A stretch of 64,000 nt of DNA from Delphinus delphis (lineage: Eukaryota > Chordata > Mammalia > Artiodactyla > Delphinidae): positions 14,594,680 through 14,658,679 of the forward strand of contig NC_082703.1 in the NCBI RefSeq assembly GCF_949987515.2, written 5' to 3'. The translations under genes were made by a program, and so were the position numbers. Below, one piece after another: positions 11,701 to 23,490 of the stretch (the stretch's first letter is position 1; every line of letters begins with the position of its first letter). Below the pieces are notes generated by a model. It made no database searches, had not been told where the DNA came from, and was given only the letters and a program-made list of their open reading frames with translations.

Positions 11701-12545
11701 TTGTCATTTGTTTATAGGTATTTTTGATTTCCTCTTTGATTTATTCAGTGATCACTTGGTTATTAAGTAGTGTATTGTTTAGCCTCCATGTGTTTGGTTT
11801 TTTTACAGATCTTTTCCCGTAATTGATATCTCGTCTCATAGCGTTGTGGTCGGAAAAGATACTTGATACAATTTCAATTTTCTTAAATTTACCAAGGCTT
11901 GATTTGTGACCCAAGATATGATCTATCCTGGAGAATGTTCCATGAGCACTTGAGAAGAATGTGTATTCTGTTGTTTTGGGATGGAATGTCCTATAAATAT
12001 CAATTAAGTCCATCTTGTTTAATGTATCATTTAAAGCTTGTGTTTCCTTACTTGTTTTCATTTTGGATGATCTGTCCATTGGTGAAAGTCCATAGTAGGG
12101 GTGTTAAGGTCCCCTACTATGAATGTGTTACTGTTAATTTCCCCTTTTATGGCTGTTAGTATTTGCCTTATGTATCAAGGTGCTCCTAGGTTGGGTGCAT
12201 AAATATTTACAATTGCTATATCTTCTTCTTGGATTGATCCCTTGATCATTCTGTAGTGTCCTTCTTTGTCTCTTGTAATACTCTTTATTTTAAAGCCTAT
12301 TTTGTCTGATATTAGTATTGGTACTCCAGCTTTCTTTTGGTTTCCATTTGCATGGAATATCATTTTCCATCCCCTCACTTTCAGTCTGTATGTGTCCCTA
12401 GGTCTGAAGTGGGTCTCCTGTAGACCGCATATATATGGGTCTTGTTTTTGTATCCATTCAGCCAGTCTGTGTCTTTGGTGGGAGCATTTAATCCATTTAC
12501 ATTTAAGGTAATTATCGATATGTATGTTCCTATTCCCATTTTCTT
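8716..12545 (-). pseudogene. L1 ORF2 remnant (endonuclease-reverse transcriptase)
   Basis: In intact L1s ORF2 encodes an endonuclease and reverse transcriptase that carry out target-primed reverse transcription. Here it is broken into open pieces at 12378-12175, 12079-11741, 11582-11100, 10931-10188, 10172-9867, 9698-9450 and 9228-8716, so it cannot make a full protein. The endonuclease motif SDHNAM lies near 11845, the reverse-transcriptase motif FADDM at 10439-10425, and the C-terminal Cys-His segment (CWRGC ... HCWWEC) near 9145-9070 is intact. The start is approximate. Confidence 0.9.
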
Positions 12546-12596
12546 AATTGTTTTGGGTTTGTTATTGTAGGTCTTTTCCTTCTCTTGTGTTTCTCA

Positions 12597-13484
12597 CCTA
12601 GAGAAGTTCCTTTAGCATTTGTTGTAAAGCTGGTTTGGTGGTGCTGAACTCTCTCAGCTTTTGCTTGTCTGTAAAGGTTTTAATTTCTCCATCAAATCTG
12701 AATGAGATCCTTGCTGGGTAGAGTTATCTTGGTTGTAGGTTTTTCTCCTTCATCACTTTAAATATGTCCTGCCACTCCCTTCTGGCTTGCAGAGTTTCTG
12801 CTGAAAGATCAGCTGTTAACCTTATGGGGATTCCCTTATGTGTTATTTTTCCCTTGCTGCTTTTAATAATTTTTCTTTGTATTTAATTTTTGATAGTTTG
12901 ATTAATACGTGTCTTGGCGTGTTTCTCCTTGGATTTATCCTGTATGGGACTCTCTGTGCTTCCTGGACTTGATTAACTATTTCCTTTCCCATATTAGGAA
13001 AGTTTTCAACTATAATCTCTTCAAATGTTTTCTCAGTCCCTTTCTTTTTCTCTTCTTCTTCTGGGACCCCTATAATTCAAATGTTGGTGCATTTAATGTT
13101 GTCCCAGAGGTCTCTGAGACTGTCCTCAGTTCTTTTCATTGTTTCTTCTTTATTCTGCCCTGCAGTAGTTATTTCCACTATTTTATCTTCCAGGTCACTT
13201 ATCCGTTCTTCTGCCTCAGTTATTCTGCTATTGATTCCTTCTGGAATATTTTTAATTTCATTTATTGTGTTGTTCATCATTGCTTGTTTCCTCTTTAGTT
13301 CTTCTAGGTCCTTGTTAAATGTTTCTTGCATTTTCTCTATTCTATTTCCAAGATTTTGGATCATCTTTACTATCATTATTCTGAATTCTTTTTCAGGTAG
13401 GCTGCCTATTTCCTCTTCATTTGTTAGGTCTGGTGCATTTTTATCTTGCTCCTTTATCTGCTGTGTGTTTTTCTGTCTTCTCAT
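12597..13484 (-). pseudogene. L1 ORF1 remnant (RNA-binding protein)
   Basis: ORF1 proteins bind L1 RNA as coiled-coil trimers. The frame opens with MRRQKNTQQIKEQ at 13484 and stays open to about 13077, showing the charged coiled-coil part (EKMQETFNKDLEELKRK). After that it is interrupted; the RNA-binding C-terminal region continues in other frames toward 12597. Length compared with the plus-strand copy is about 295 codons. Non-functional. Confidence 0.85.
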
Positions 13485-13947
13485 TTTGCTTATCTTACTG
13501 TGTTTGGGGTCTCCTTTTTGCAGGCTGCATGTTTGTAGTTCTCGTTGTTTTCGGTGTCTGTCCCCAGTGAAGGTTGGTTCAGTGGGTTGTGTTGGCTTCC
13601 TGGTGGAGGGGACTAGTGCCTGTGTTCTGGTGGATGAGGCTGGATCTTGTCTTTCTGGTGGGCAGGTCCACGTCTGGTGGTGTGTTTTGGGGTGTCTGTG
13701 GCCTTATTATGATTTTAGGCAGCCTCTCTGCTAATGGGTGGGATTGTGTTCCTGTCTTGCTAGTTGTTTGGCATAGGGTGTCCAGCACTGTATCTTGCTG
13801 GTCGTTGAGTGAAGCTGGGGGTTGGTGTTGAGATGGAGATCTCTGGGAGATTTTCGCTGTTTGATATTATGTGGAGCTGGGAGGTCTCTTGTGGACCAAT
13901 GTCCTGAAGTTGGCTCTCCCACCTCAGAGGCACAGCACTGACACCTG

Positions 13948-16253
13948 GCTGTATCCTCATTTCTTAAACATCCATCATTGGTTCTTTCTAAACTCAAGGT
14001 TAGCAGAAACTAATGTTTTCATATACGTGAGCTAATGCAAATACATGAATTTCACAGACACCACTTGGAAAATTTGACCTTTGGATTGATTTTACTGTGC
14101 CTTCAATTTCTTGCATTCTACTGCAGGTAGAAAGTGTTTATAACAAAATGTTCCTTACCACTTGCAAAACCGTTTCTGCTATCCTGGTAAGATATTTATT
14201 TTTAAAATAAGTGTTCTCATGCTAGCACAAAATGATGCTATAAATAAGGCTTCTGTTGTTGATGCTGTTGTTTTTGTTTTACTTCTTTTTCCTCTGCTAC
14301 TTTTTTCCTCTAGCCACTGGTTCTTATGAGATTTGATTTTAGGACAAAAGGCCATTAAACTAGGTAATAATATTCTAGCATTGGTTTCACAAGAGGATTA
14401 ATTATTTATTTGCAGATATTCTCCAGAAGTCAGGTTTTCTGTCATTTCCATGCAGATTGTTATTTCGCTAATGACGAAATAGTATAACTTAATTTCTTCA
14501 GTAAAACAGAATTATTAAGAAATGCAGGGAAGCTGTGTTTGGGATGGCACATGGACACGTTCACCTCCTGTGGGAGAGTTTTGTCTGTTGCAATTTGCCA
14601 TAAGAAAGAGCAGATTGCCTATAGTTTCTATCTGCCTATCTGTAAACATTCCTTGGTGCTAGTCATCCTGTAGATAATTAGGAAATTTTTATCTTAAATG
14701 TATTTTATCCAATAGATTTCCCTTCCTGGCTGTGATTGGCACTGACTCTTTTTCCAAAAGCTGTGTGTTTACCGGGCTCATGCTGATACTAGGGTGGTTC
14801 CAGAACTAGAAGATGTCCATTTCCCTCAGTTCTGAATTTTGAAGGGCTCTAAACCAGGGTTGAGAGAAGAACCATGGTGTCTGCATGAGTAGTGCAGTTT
14901 GCAACAGTTTACCAATCAGGTTGCTAATTGCCTTGCTGAGACACTTCCTATTGTCTTCTTTAGTAATCTTTATGTTCTAGGTTGCGTTGACCATAGATTG
15001 TCTATGATGTTCATTTTAGTCTGATATAACTAGCACAAAATGGCTATGTTTGGGGAGGGGAGGTTTTCTATTTTCTCTGAGCATAGAAATGTCCTGGGTG
15101 GGGAAAGGAGCTTTGGATTAAGACCCAGAAGAACCTGAAATGGTGGGTTGACTTGGTCAACATGACCCTTGAGGTTGAGTGTCTGAATTTTGTTTCAGAT
15201 GATGTTTCCATTGATTCACGAAATCTAACAGGTATCAACTCTTTCTCTTTGCCCCCCAGGAGTGGATTAGGCTATAGACTCTGATTGAAGGGCCCATCTC
15301 AATGCCTTCTTCATCACCAAGAGTATCCAGTTGCACATTTTTTTACTTATTGCCCAGAAGCCAGACATGATAACATCTAGTCCCTGTCAGAGGAAGCTTC
15401 AGAAGGACTTTAAAATGCAACTAAATGCTCTTCTACATAACTCTAAATAAGGTATTATGTTGTGAGCTCATTTGAATTATGATTCCCAATGCTATTCAAA
15501 GACAGTACTATTAATTAAGCACCAGGTATATGAAATATCTCATAAGCTAAACTATTGAAATATCTGGCACTAACCATTGCCTTAAGACGTTAACCTTGGA
15601 TGGATGATCCTCACACTGCCTAGAACTGGGATTTTATCCAAAACATCTATCTCTCATAAGTCATGATATAAAACAAATACATAGTATTTGTATTTTAAAT
15701 GCTTTGCATTTTAGTATTTAAAGTATGCATATGTTGTATGCCATTTTGAAGATTAAAATTCTCCAAAGTTAAATGACTTACCATGATTGTTGTAATCTAT
15801 CACTAGACTTTTCTAATTACATTAATATATAGCCCTATTTTAGGAACATAGTCTAAGAATGGCTATTCTTAGTGAGCCATCACAGAAAGTTGTTATGATT
15901 TCTGAAAAAAATTAAACAAATTCCAATGCTATAAAACAGCTCAGAGTCAGTCTGTTGTCCCATTAACTAAGATGGATCAAGAGGACTCTGGTTTCCTACA
16001 CCCCCAAAAACCAGTACCTCCAAAATTATTCACATACTGGCACACACAGAGAATGATGGAGAAAGTGGAGGAGTCTGCTCACAGCCTGAGATGAATGACC
16101 CCAGGGGCCTCTGACCATCTAAAGTCTCCCCCAGCAGCCCCAAGGGCTGAGGGGGTCAATAATTTGGCATGTCTGTGACCTATGCTATGTATACCACACC
16201 AGATGAGAAACCCTGCCATGTACCTAGAATTCAGGATGGAATTACAATATTAA
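13948..16253. other. Unique DNA, no gene recognised
   Basis: About 2.3 kb of ordinary-composition sequence with no long open frame, no named repeat that I can support, and no obvious RNA gene. Confidence 0.5.
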
Positions 16254-17069
16254 AATTACACGAGTGCACATGAAGAGATACAAAACATTATTAGTCATTA
16301 AGGAAATGTAAATCAAAATCACAATGAGGTACCACTTCACACCCACTAGGGTGGCTAGAATGAAATACATTTTGAAAACAAAACAAAATACAACAAATGT
16401 TAAATGAGAAGATGTGGAGAAATTGGAGCCTTCATACATTGCTGATGAGAATGTAAAATGGTTCAGCCACTGTGGAAGACAGTTTGACAGTTCCTCAAAA
16501 AGTTATAATGACCCCGCAATTCCACTCCTAGATATATACCCGAAAGAACTGAAACCAGGTACTCAAACAAGAACATGTGCACACGTGTTCACAGCAGCAC
16601 TATTCACGATAGCCAAAAGGTGGAAACAACCCAAATGCCCATCAGCAAGTAAAAGAACAAATTGTGCTATATATATTAAGTGGATATTATTCAGCTATTG
16701 AAAGAAATGAAGTACTGACGTATGCTACACTATCGATGGACTTTCAAAACATTACGCTGAGTTAAAGAAGCCAGACACAAAATGTCACATAGGTATGATT
16801 CCATTTATAAGAACTATCCAGAATGGATAAATCCATAGCCATAGAACCTAGATTAGTGGGTGCCAAGAGCTGACAGGAAGGGGGAGTGGGGAGAAATGGC
16901 TTAATGGATAAAGTTTCACTTTGGAATGATGGAAATGTTTTGGAACTAGAGAGAGGTGGTGTTTGCACAACATTGTGAATGTGCTAAATGCCAATGAATT
17001 GTTCACTTTAAAATAATTTATGTTACATTAATTTCACCTCAGTCCGTTATTTTTTTAATTACACAAGTG
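16254..17069 (+). mobile_element. Old 5'-truncated L1 with degraded target duplication
   Basis: The body (16267-17056) is the C-terminal end of ORF2 and 3' UTR of an older L1 (ggtaccacttcacaccc, gattccatttataagaac, caattgttcac-type end). A 13-bp repeat flanks it: aattacacgagtg at 16254-16266 and aattacacaagtg at 17057-17069. The open frame at 16414-16701 is an ORF2 tail remnant with wkqpkcp-type sequence. More diverged than the L1s at 8-14 and 39-46 kb. Confidence 0.85.
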
Positions 17070-17125
17070 AAGTAGAAGTGGACATTTTTTAAGTTCTCCA
17101 GTATATTTCATCAATATAAATGCTA

Positions 17126-17406
17126 GGGATTTCCCTGGTGGTCCAGCGGTAAAGAACCTTCCCTCCAATGCAGGGGACGCGGGTTCGATCCCTGGTCAGG
17201 GAACTAAGATCTCACATGCTGCAGGGCAACTAAGCCCGCACGCCACAACTACAAGAGCCCATGAGCCCTGGAGCCCGCGCCACAACTAGAGAGAAGCCCG
17301 CAACGAAGAGCCCGCATGCCTCAACGGAGACCTTGCTTGCTGCGACTAAGACCCAATGCAGCCAAAAACAAACAAACAAACAAACAAATAAATCTTTAAA
17401 AAAGTA
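17126..17406 (+). mobile_element. CHR-type SINE, older variant
   Basis: Begins gggatttccctggtggtcc, has gggttcgatccctggtc as B-box region and a (caaa)n tail at 17366-17390. Flanked by tataaatgcta at 17115-17125 and tatagatgcta at 17407-17417. The start and body differ from the other SINEs in the window, suggesting an older subfamily. Confidence 0.93.
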
Positions 17407-17417
17407 TATAGATGCTA

Positions 17418-17862
17418 AGGCCAATGACTCAGGTGCAAATTTTACTTAAAATTATCCATATGGCCCAGAATGTTTTTTCCCATTAGCTAGAAGAATTATG
17501 CCAAGAAAAGAATGCTTTATTCCATTTCAATTGAGCACTCTTAACACCAGCTACTTTAAAAAGAAAAAGAGGTCAGTTTATTGGGTTAAGTGGACAAAGG
17601 AGGAAAAGAAGGAAGGTGGGAGAATAGAAGAATCAAGCATTCTCTTCATATTTTCCTACCTTTTCCCTAAAGCAGGATATATTCATGGTCTCTGCATTTG
17701 CTGCTCATGGGGGTAGATGTGCTAGAAATGAATGGGACATTAGAAATCTCTCCTGGAACACAGCTGGACTGCAGCCAGGCTCCACTTTAAATTGCTTGCT
17801 CCATAGAGAAAAGAATAGTGGTTGTGTCATTTGAACTCCTCTGAAGCAAATGATACACAACA
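17418..17862. other. Unique DNA, no gene recognised
   Basis: No repeat or gene seen. Purine-rich around 17560-17640. Confidence 0.4.
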
Positions 17863-18211
17863 GTGATGGTTAATTTTGTGTGTCAACTTGGCAAGAATAT
17901 GGTGCCCAGTTGTTCGGTCAAACACTAATCTAGATATTACTGTAAAGGTAGTTTTATTTGATGTGATTAACATTTACAATCAGTTGACTTTAAAGCAGAT
18001 TACCCTCCGTAATGTGCCCCATCCAATCTGTTGAAGGCCTTAAAAGCTAAGACTGAGGTTTCCTGGAGAAGAAGAAATTCTGCCTGAGTTTCCAGCCTTC
18101 GGACCCCAAACTGCAAATCCACTTTTACCTGAATTTCCAGCCTACTGGCTTGTGGTACAAATTTAAGACTTGTCAGCTTCCCAACTGCATGAGCCAATTC
18201 CTTAACCCTCC

Positions 18212-18255
<44 letters not shown>

Positions 18256-18339
18256 GGATGGATGGATGGATGAGGGAGAGAGGGGGTGAGAGAGAGATCC
18301 TATTGGTTTTGCTTCTCTGGAGAACACACTAATACTACC
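17863..18339 (+). repeat. ERVL-type solo LTR (MLT2-like)
   Basis: Starts tgatggttaattttgtgtg, contains ggtcaaacactaatctag, gattaccctccgtaatgtg, tccaatctgttgaaggcc and gagccaattcctta, and ends cctattggttttgcttctc followed by ctaatacta. This order is that of the MLT2 LTRs of the old ERVL family. No internal retroviral sequence follows. Its A/T-rich inner part has expanded into a tetranucleotide repeat. Confidence 0.8.
18213..18272. repeat. (GATA)n-(GGAT)n microsatellite
   Basis: About ten GATA units (18213-18254) pass into GGAT units (18255-18272), inside the LTR. Confidence 0.97.
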
Positions 18340-19059
18340 ACCTCAGCATCACCCCCCTTACACGGATCTTGGGCACAGGTCCTGGCTATTAAAATAAGGC
18401 CACTGCCACCTTGCCAATCTCCCTGCTAAGGCCACTACATCAGAAGTAAGTGCGTAGCCCTCACAGGTATATTTACCTTAGACTCACTCACAGAAACCAG
18501 GGCTTAATGATTTTTGTTCCCTGATTCATCCTGCTTAGCAAGACAAGGCTTAACGGTACCAAAACCATAGAACACTGGTGTCATCAGGTCTCAGTGACGG
18601 CACAAAATGATGGTATGTTTTAAACCAAGTATATTCAATAGCTAAATGTATTCAGTGTTATTTCCTCCAAGAAAATACATTACAACAACATTCAGAAGCA
18701 AGAGCCTGACAGCTGTTCTTTTTTCATTATTTTCCAAGATGAGATAATAACAAACAGAACTTTTCAAAAATCCTATACACAGCCTGAATCAAATGAATTT
18801 GGAAAAGGCCAGAGTTTTATTTCATCTCATTCCAGGGAGACAGAAGATGTATAATGCAGACTTGTAGGAAAAAGAGCAAAATCAGCTCTTATGTGTGATA
18901 TGCTGTAACTCAACCAGCTTCTTCAGGGGGAACAAATCTTCATAAGAGACCAGGAGAAAACCACGGTTCTTAGTGTTCTTATAAAATTGAATAGAGATGC
19001 TCTTTGTTTGAGATGTTCAGTGTTATTAATAGTCAAGAGAAAAATAAATTAGAAAAATA
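18340..19059. other. Unique DNA, no gene recognised
   Basis: No gene, RNA or named repeat seen. Confidence 0.4.
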
Positions 19060-19736
19060 ATGAAACCATTATCACCTATCAGATTTATAAAAATGAAAAC
19101 ATTTAAACCAGCCAGAGCTGATGATCAGAATGTGGTAAACTTCCATACTGCGGATATTGGTTTCAACTGCTAAAACATTTTGGAAAAAAATTCTGACACT
19201 ATGGATTATATCTCTTCGCGTTTACAATGCATTCATTGGTCCAACAATCTCATGGGGAAATAAAAGCATTGGAACGTGGGGATTTATGCACCAGGATATG
19301 TATTAAAGCACACATGTAGTTATTAAAAAAACCCCAACAACTGAACATAACCTACACATCTATAAAGAGAGAGTGGGTGAATAAATTAGAACATCATCCT
19401 ATAAAAGAGAAAGCATCTACCAACAGTAATGAGTTATACCTACAAGCATTAATGTGGAGGGCTGTTCACGAAATATAGTCAAGTGGAAGCATAAGCAGCA
19501 GAGAGATGTACAGAGTGTGACTCCACGTTTATAAACATTCTTATGTTGGAGTCAGTATGTTTGTTTGCATATGTTTGCCAAGAGAGAAAAGCCTGGAAGA
19601 ACACACACCAAAGTGCTAACTCTACTTCAGATGAGATGGAATTGCAGAACGGGGTGAGGGAGGGGATGGGTAAGTTTGTTAATGTTTCATTTTATGCTTC
19701 TGTTTGACTTTGTATTGTATATATTTTAAAATTTTC
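19060..19736 (+). repeat. Old L1 (L1M-type) 3' end
   Basis: The succession cagatttataaaaatg, aaacattttgga, tgaataaattagaacatc, atgagttatacctacaagc and a GT/T-rich end follows the ORF2 end and 3' UTR of ancient L1M elements. Highly diverged; ends are approximate. Confidence 0.5.
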
Positions 19737-19749
19737 TGTACATTGTGTT

Positions 19750-19960
19750 GTTTTGTTTTTGTTTTTTTGCGGTACACGGGGCTCTCACTGTTGTGGCCTC
19801 TCCCGTTGCGGAGCACAGGCTCCGGGCGCGCAGGGCCAGCGGCCATGGCTCACGGGCCCAGCCGCTCCGCGGCATGTGGGATCTTCCCAGACCGGGGCAC
19901 GAACCCGTGTCCCCTGCATCGGCAGGCGGACTCTCAACCACTGCACCACCAGGGAAGCCC
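19750..19960 (-). mobile_element. CHR-type SINE, short class
   Basis: Reverse-strand copy: polyT-type tail at its left, then gcggtacacggg, and the head as caccagggaagccc at its right. Target duplication tgtacattgtgtt at 19737-19749 and tgtacattatgtt at 19961-19973, one mismatch. Confidence 0.95.
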
Positions 19961-19985
19961 TGTACATTATGTTTTGACACCTTAT

Positions 19986-19998
19986 AAAACCTTTCTGG

Positions 19999-20030
<32 letters not shown>

Positions 20031-20034
20031 CTGG
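19986..20034 (+). mobile_element. Bare poly(A) insertion with target-site duplication
   Basis: A run of 27 A (19999-20025) lies between exact copies of aaaacctttctgg at 19986-19998 and 20022-20034, the second sharing four A of the run. There is no other inserted sequence. The left site reads at|aaaa, close to the L1 endonuclease preference. The simplest reading is a target-primed insertion of a poly(A) tail alone. Confidence 0.75.
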
Positions 20035-20560
20035 CTGTGTAGAGACTGCCCCTCCCTGGTGTGGCCAGCCCTTTGAGACAGCAAAGGGCTCAGCCCAGCT
20101 TGCCTGTGACATGCAAACTCACCCGGCCAGGGCCACACTTTCTCTCTCTGGACCTTGCACATCCGCAGGCCACATTCCTCTGCCTTGATCACCCCAAGGC
20201 CAGGTACCAGGCAGCTGGGACCACCCGTGTACTTTAGAGCCCTTAGAAATTATTGCAACTAGCCAATTGCGAACTGTTTCCCCTGCCCTGCCTTGGCTTC
20301 TCGGGAATGCCCAGTACAGGCTCTGGCCTCGGTTTTCCCCTCGCTCTTGCTTTCTGTCTGCTGACCATCCTGAGGCTTCCCCACATGATCCTGCTCCACG
20401 GGCTGTGCTTCCTGTATCGAGGACCTGCGGCAACCATACACTTTGATTCCCTGAGCTTCTCCTGTGTCCCCTCCTGTGGCTGCACGTGACTGACTGTCAC
20501 CCAAAAGACACAGAACAGGCATGTTATACAACCCTGTAGAAGCTGTCATTTAAAAACATC
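20035..20560. other. GC-richer unique segment
   Basis: Sequence of higher GC than its neighbours, with overlapping open frames of 78-104 codons in both strands but no recognised peptide or splice pattern. It may be an old unnamed repeat. Confidence 0.35.
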
Positions 20561-20564
20561 TAAT

Positions 20565-20945
20565 ATTTATTTATTTATCATTAATTGATCTTTAATTGAA
20601 GTATAGTTGACTTACACTATTATTAGTTTCAGATGATAACATTCCATATTTTTATAGATTATACTCTATTTAAAGTTATTGTGGGACTTCTCCGGTGGCC
20701 CAGTGGGTAGGACTCCATGCTCCCAATGCAGGGGGCCCGGGTTCGATCCCTGGTTGGGTAACTAGATCCTGCATGCATGCCGCAACTAAGAGTCCGCATG
20801 CCGCAACTAGGAGCCCGTGTACTGCAACTAAGACCCAGCACAGCCAAAATATTTAAAAAATAAAAAGTAAAGTTATGGTAGAATATTGACTATATTCCCT
20901 GTGCTGTGCAATATATCCGTGTAGCTTATTTGTTTTATACATAGT
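20565..20945 (-). repeat. L1 3' UTR fragment, split by a SINE
   Basis: ttaattgaagtatagttgac and ttccctgtgctgtgcaata with agcttatttgttttatac are the antisense of the cetartiodactyl L1 3' UTR. A SINE at 20682-20867 splits it. Confidence 0.75.
20682..20867 (+). mobile_element. CHR-type SINE, short diverged copy
   Basis: Starts tgggacttctccggtggcc, with gggttcgatccctggtt and modules gccgcaactaagag. It ends in an A-rich tail. A 9-bp repeat, taaagttat, flanks it at 20671-20679 and 20868-20876. Confidence 0.88.
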
Positions 20946-21006
20946 AAAAGGCATCTTATATTTAAATAAACTCTAAAAAAAAAATCTAATATAAAAATTT
21001 AACATA

Positions 21007-21328
21007 GGGGCTTCCCTAGTGGCGCAGTGGTTGAGAATCCACCTGCCAGTGCAAGGGACACAGGTTTGAGCCCTGGTCCAGGAAGATCCCACATGCTGCG
21101 GAGCAACTAAGCCCGTGCGCCACAACTACTGAGCCTGCGCTCTAGAGCCCTCATGCCACAACTACTGAAGCCCGCGCACCTAGAGCCTGTGTTCTGCAGC
21201 AAGAGAAGCCACCACAATGAGAAGCCCGCACACCGCAACGAAGAGTGGACCCCGCTCGCCGCAACTACACAAAGCCTGCGCACAGCAACGAAGACCCAGC
21301 ACAGCCAAAAATAAATAAATAAATAAAA
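21007..21328 (+). mobile_element. CHR-type SINE, long class
   Basis: Begins ggggcttccctagtggcgc and contains repeated cacaactact modules, ending in (aaat)n at 21309-21327. The target duplication is unclear; taacat occurs on both sides. Confidence 0.93.
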
Positions 21329-22335
21329 GTAACATTCAATTAAATCAAAAGACCTTTAACTTGGATTACTTTTATTACCAAAGGGATAATTACTGACATT
21401 TCAGGCATCAGATGGAGGGGGTGCAGGGGCAGAAGGATCTGAGGACAAAGTACACCCCTGTCTATATGTGACGAGAGAGGGGGGCGATTATAAAATGGGA
21501 CTGCTAAGGAAGCATTGAGAAGGCCTTTCTCAAAGGTTCGCTCACTGTCTCACTGCACTCCTAACATCAAGCCCTTGATAGAGGACTATTTCAATTAGAA
21601 GTGGTATGAACTGCTGGGGGTGATGTTTAATTTTAGCTTCTCATTCTTTACTTTTAGTATGATTCACCCTATTTGTCTCAAGCCTTTGGCTTCATTTTAG
21701 GAAGCAGATGTTTAACCTCCTGTTCCTTGAGCTAGTAATCTCTATAATTAAGAGTTCCGAAAGAAAACTGGAAGGGGTACAATCTAGTTCTTGGATAAAA
21801 TTGTATCTGTGCGTGGGAAACTTATTTCCTTCCGACTACTTAAATTATAACTTAAGCGCCTATAGCGTTTGTTTGGCATTTAAATTTTAACAACAAAGCT
21901 TCACTTGGAAAAAACTGTGGGGATTCTTGGCTGACTTCTTTCAAATTCATCTTTTATTTTCATTTACATATTTGCAGCCAGTACATTTTTATGGACTATT
22001 TTCAAGTTTTAAATGTTTAACAGACTAAACTAGGGGAAGGCTCTGCTCTGCCACGTGAATGACTAAACGCTTGAAACTTCAGTGGGTTTAATGTAATAGC
22101 TGCTTCACACAAAGTGAAGTAGACCAGTTGTTCCTCTTCCATTTTCAACTCACGTCATCTGGTGCACGGGGCTCTCCAAGGGTACCGGGGCAGGGGATGA
22201 GAGGGAAAAAAGAATGTATGGGGTCCTTTATGGACCAGGGCTTAAGGTGACTTGCTTCACTTTTCCCCAGATTCTAATGGGCAGACTCTCAACCCAACTT
22301 AACTGCAAGGGAACCTGCAACATGTAGAAGAGTAG
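21329..22335. other. Unique DNA, no gene recognised
   Basis: No gene or named repeat seen in about 1 kb. Confidence 0.45.
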
Positions 22336-22401
22336 ATGAATATTTATAATATTTATAATATTCATATTATAAATATTTATAATATTTATAATATGAATAT
22401 G
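22336..22401. repeat. AT-rich near-palindrome
   Basis: Made of alternating aatatttata and its inverse, with attcat ends at 22360-22365 and atgaat at 22393-22398. The right half (22361-22398) is a near-perfect inverted repeat that could form a hairpin. Confidence 0.8.
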
Positions 22402-23049
22402 AAGGGGCAAGAGATGGAAGACAGACAGGGGAGGGATGTTTGTTACGTATCATCAGTGTCTACATTAGACAGAAATGTTTAAAATAACTTCCCAAAGCAG
22501 GAAAACAGAGCAGAAGAGAATGATGTTAACATTGTGCCTTTTCTGCTTGTTTGACGTTGCTTTAACACAGCATATCAGAATTCTCTAAGGATAGATAAGG
22601 AGAGTACTGATTCTTACCTGGGACAGGCGAAACACCCATCATTGGGTGAAGAGTGTGGAGCAGGCAGTGAGGAGGGGTTCAGTTTAGAATGAAGTGAAAA
22701 TTATACATAGCCCCTGGGAAGGAAGAGACCAGGGAAAATAGGCAGCGGGGCTGGGGTCTGAAAAAGAGAACGATATTCAATTTTCAAGATATTTCTGGAA
22801 GGGCCAGGAGTAGCTAGATTTTCAGTTTCAGGAACTTTTCTTCACACATTGAACCTTTGCTCATTCTTATTCCCTAGGATTGTGTCAATATTCCTTTCCA
22901 TTTCTCTACTCTCCCTATTTCTCATAATTGGTCACACACAAAAAATTGAAAATTTAATTCAAGAAAAAAAAGGTTGAAGATTAGAGACAGGCTAATGTCA
23001 CCCCAATTTTTATAAAGGAAAGAGTAAGATATCCAGAGACCCCAGAAGA
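22402..23049. other. Unique DNA, no gene recognised
   Basis: Nothing recognised. Confidence 0.4.
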
Positions 23050-23490
23050 TGAAGCCTGAGGTCCACTTCTGGCATGAAGGATACCGAGATGAATAAAATA
23101 CAGTTCCTTTCCTCAAGTAGCTCACAATCGGGTATGAAGAGGTGAAGACGTATAATATGACATGGGACCTAAGGGCTCTATATACAAAGTTACAATGGGA
23201 GTTTAAATTGCACAGCAAGCACAGCTGCCTGGGGGGACAGGGACTTGTCACAGAAGGGATGTGTGAGTGTGTCTCAAAAAATGAGACATGTGCAAAGTCA
23301 AAGAAGGCTGAACTATCATGACTTGGTCTACAAGAGTGAGCCAAGCTGGATGTGGGAAAATGACAGGGATGATGCTGGAAATAGAGGCTGGGATCAAAGT
23401 GTGCAAGTCCCCAAAAGCCAAATTAAGATATTTGAACATTTTGGGGCGAATGACAGCAAGCCATCACAAGTTTTAAAGGAAATAGAATGA
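23050..23490 (-). repeat. L2 LINE, minus strand, 3' portion
   Basis: agatgaataaaatacag with cctcaagtagctcacaatc (about 23085-23130) is antisense L2 3' UTR. Further right, ccaaattaagatatttg and aagccatcacaagttttaaag is antisense of the L2 region just upstream. The continuation lies at 24775-25140, so this and that piece appear to be one L2 split by later insertions. Confidence 0.55.

Larger units (their letters stand above)
8328..13947 (-). mobile_element. Large 5'-truncated L1 (about 5.6 kb)
   Basis: Read on the minus strand it holds, from 13947 down, part of the 5' UTR, ORF1, ORF2, the 3' UTR and an A-rich tail at 8328-8353. By comparison with the full-length L1 at 39599-46475, it lacks roughly the first 1.7 kb including the promoter. 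Both reading frames are interrupted. No flanking duplication was found on either side, so rearrangement at an end is possible. It is diverged only modestly from the plus-strand copy. Confidence 0.93.

Noticed and set aside
13081..13734. 217-codon plus-strand frame rich in hydrophobic residues
   Set aside because: Antisense of L1 ORF1 and 5' UTR; a matching frame exists at the other L1 (41394-41960).
17150..17200. tRNA gene
   Set aside because: The ggttcga motif belongs to a SINE; no full cloverleaf with acceptor stem and anticodon loop is kept.
18213..18272. CRISPR-like array
   Set aside because: Short tetranucleotide repeats without spacers, inside an LTR of a mammalian genome.
17863..18339. 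Remains of a retroviral provirus
   Set aside because: Only LTR sequence is visible; no gag, pol or env homology adjoins it.
19704..20192. Open frames up to 135 codons
   Set aside because: Translation of a SINE and of the poly(A) run.
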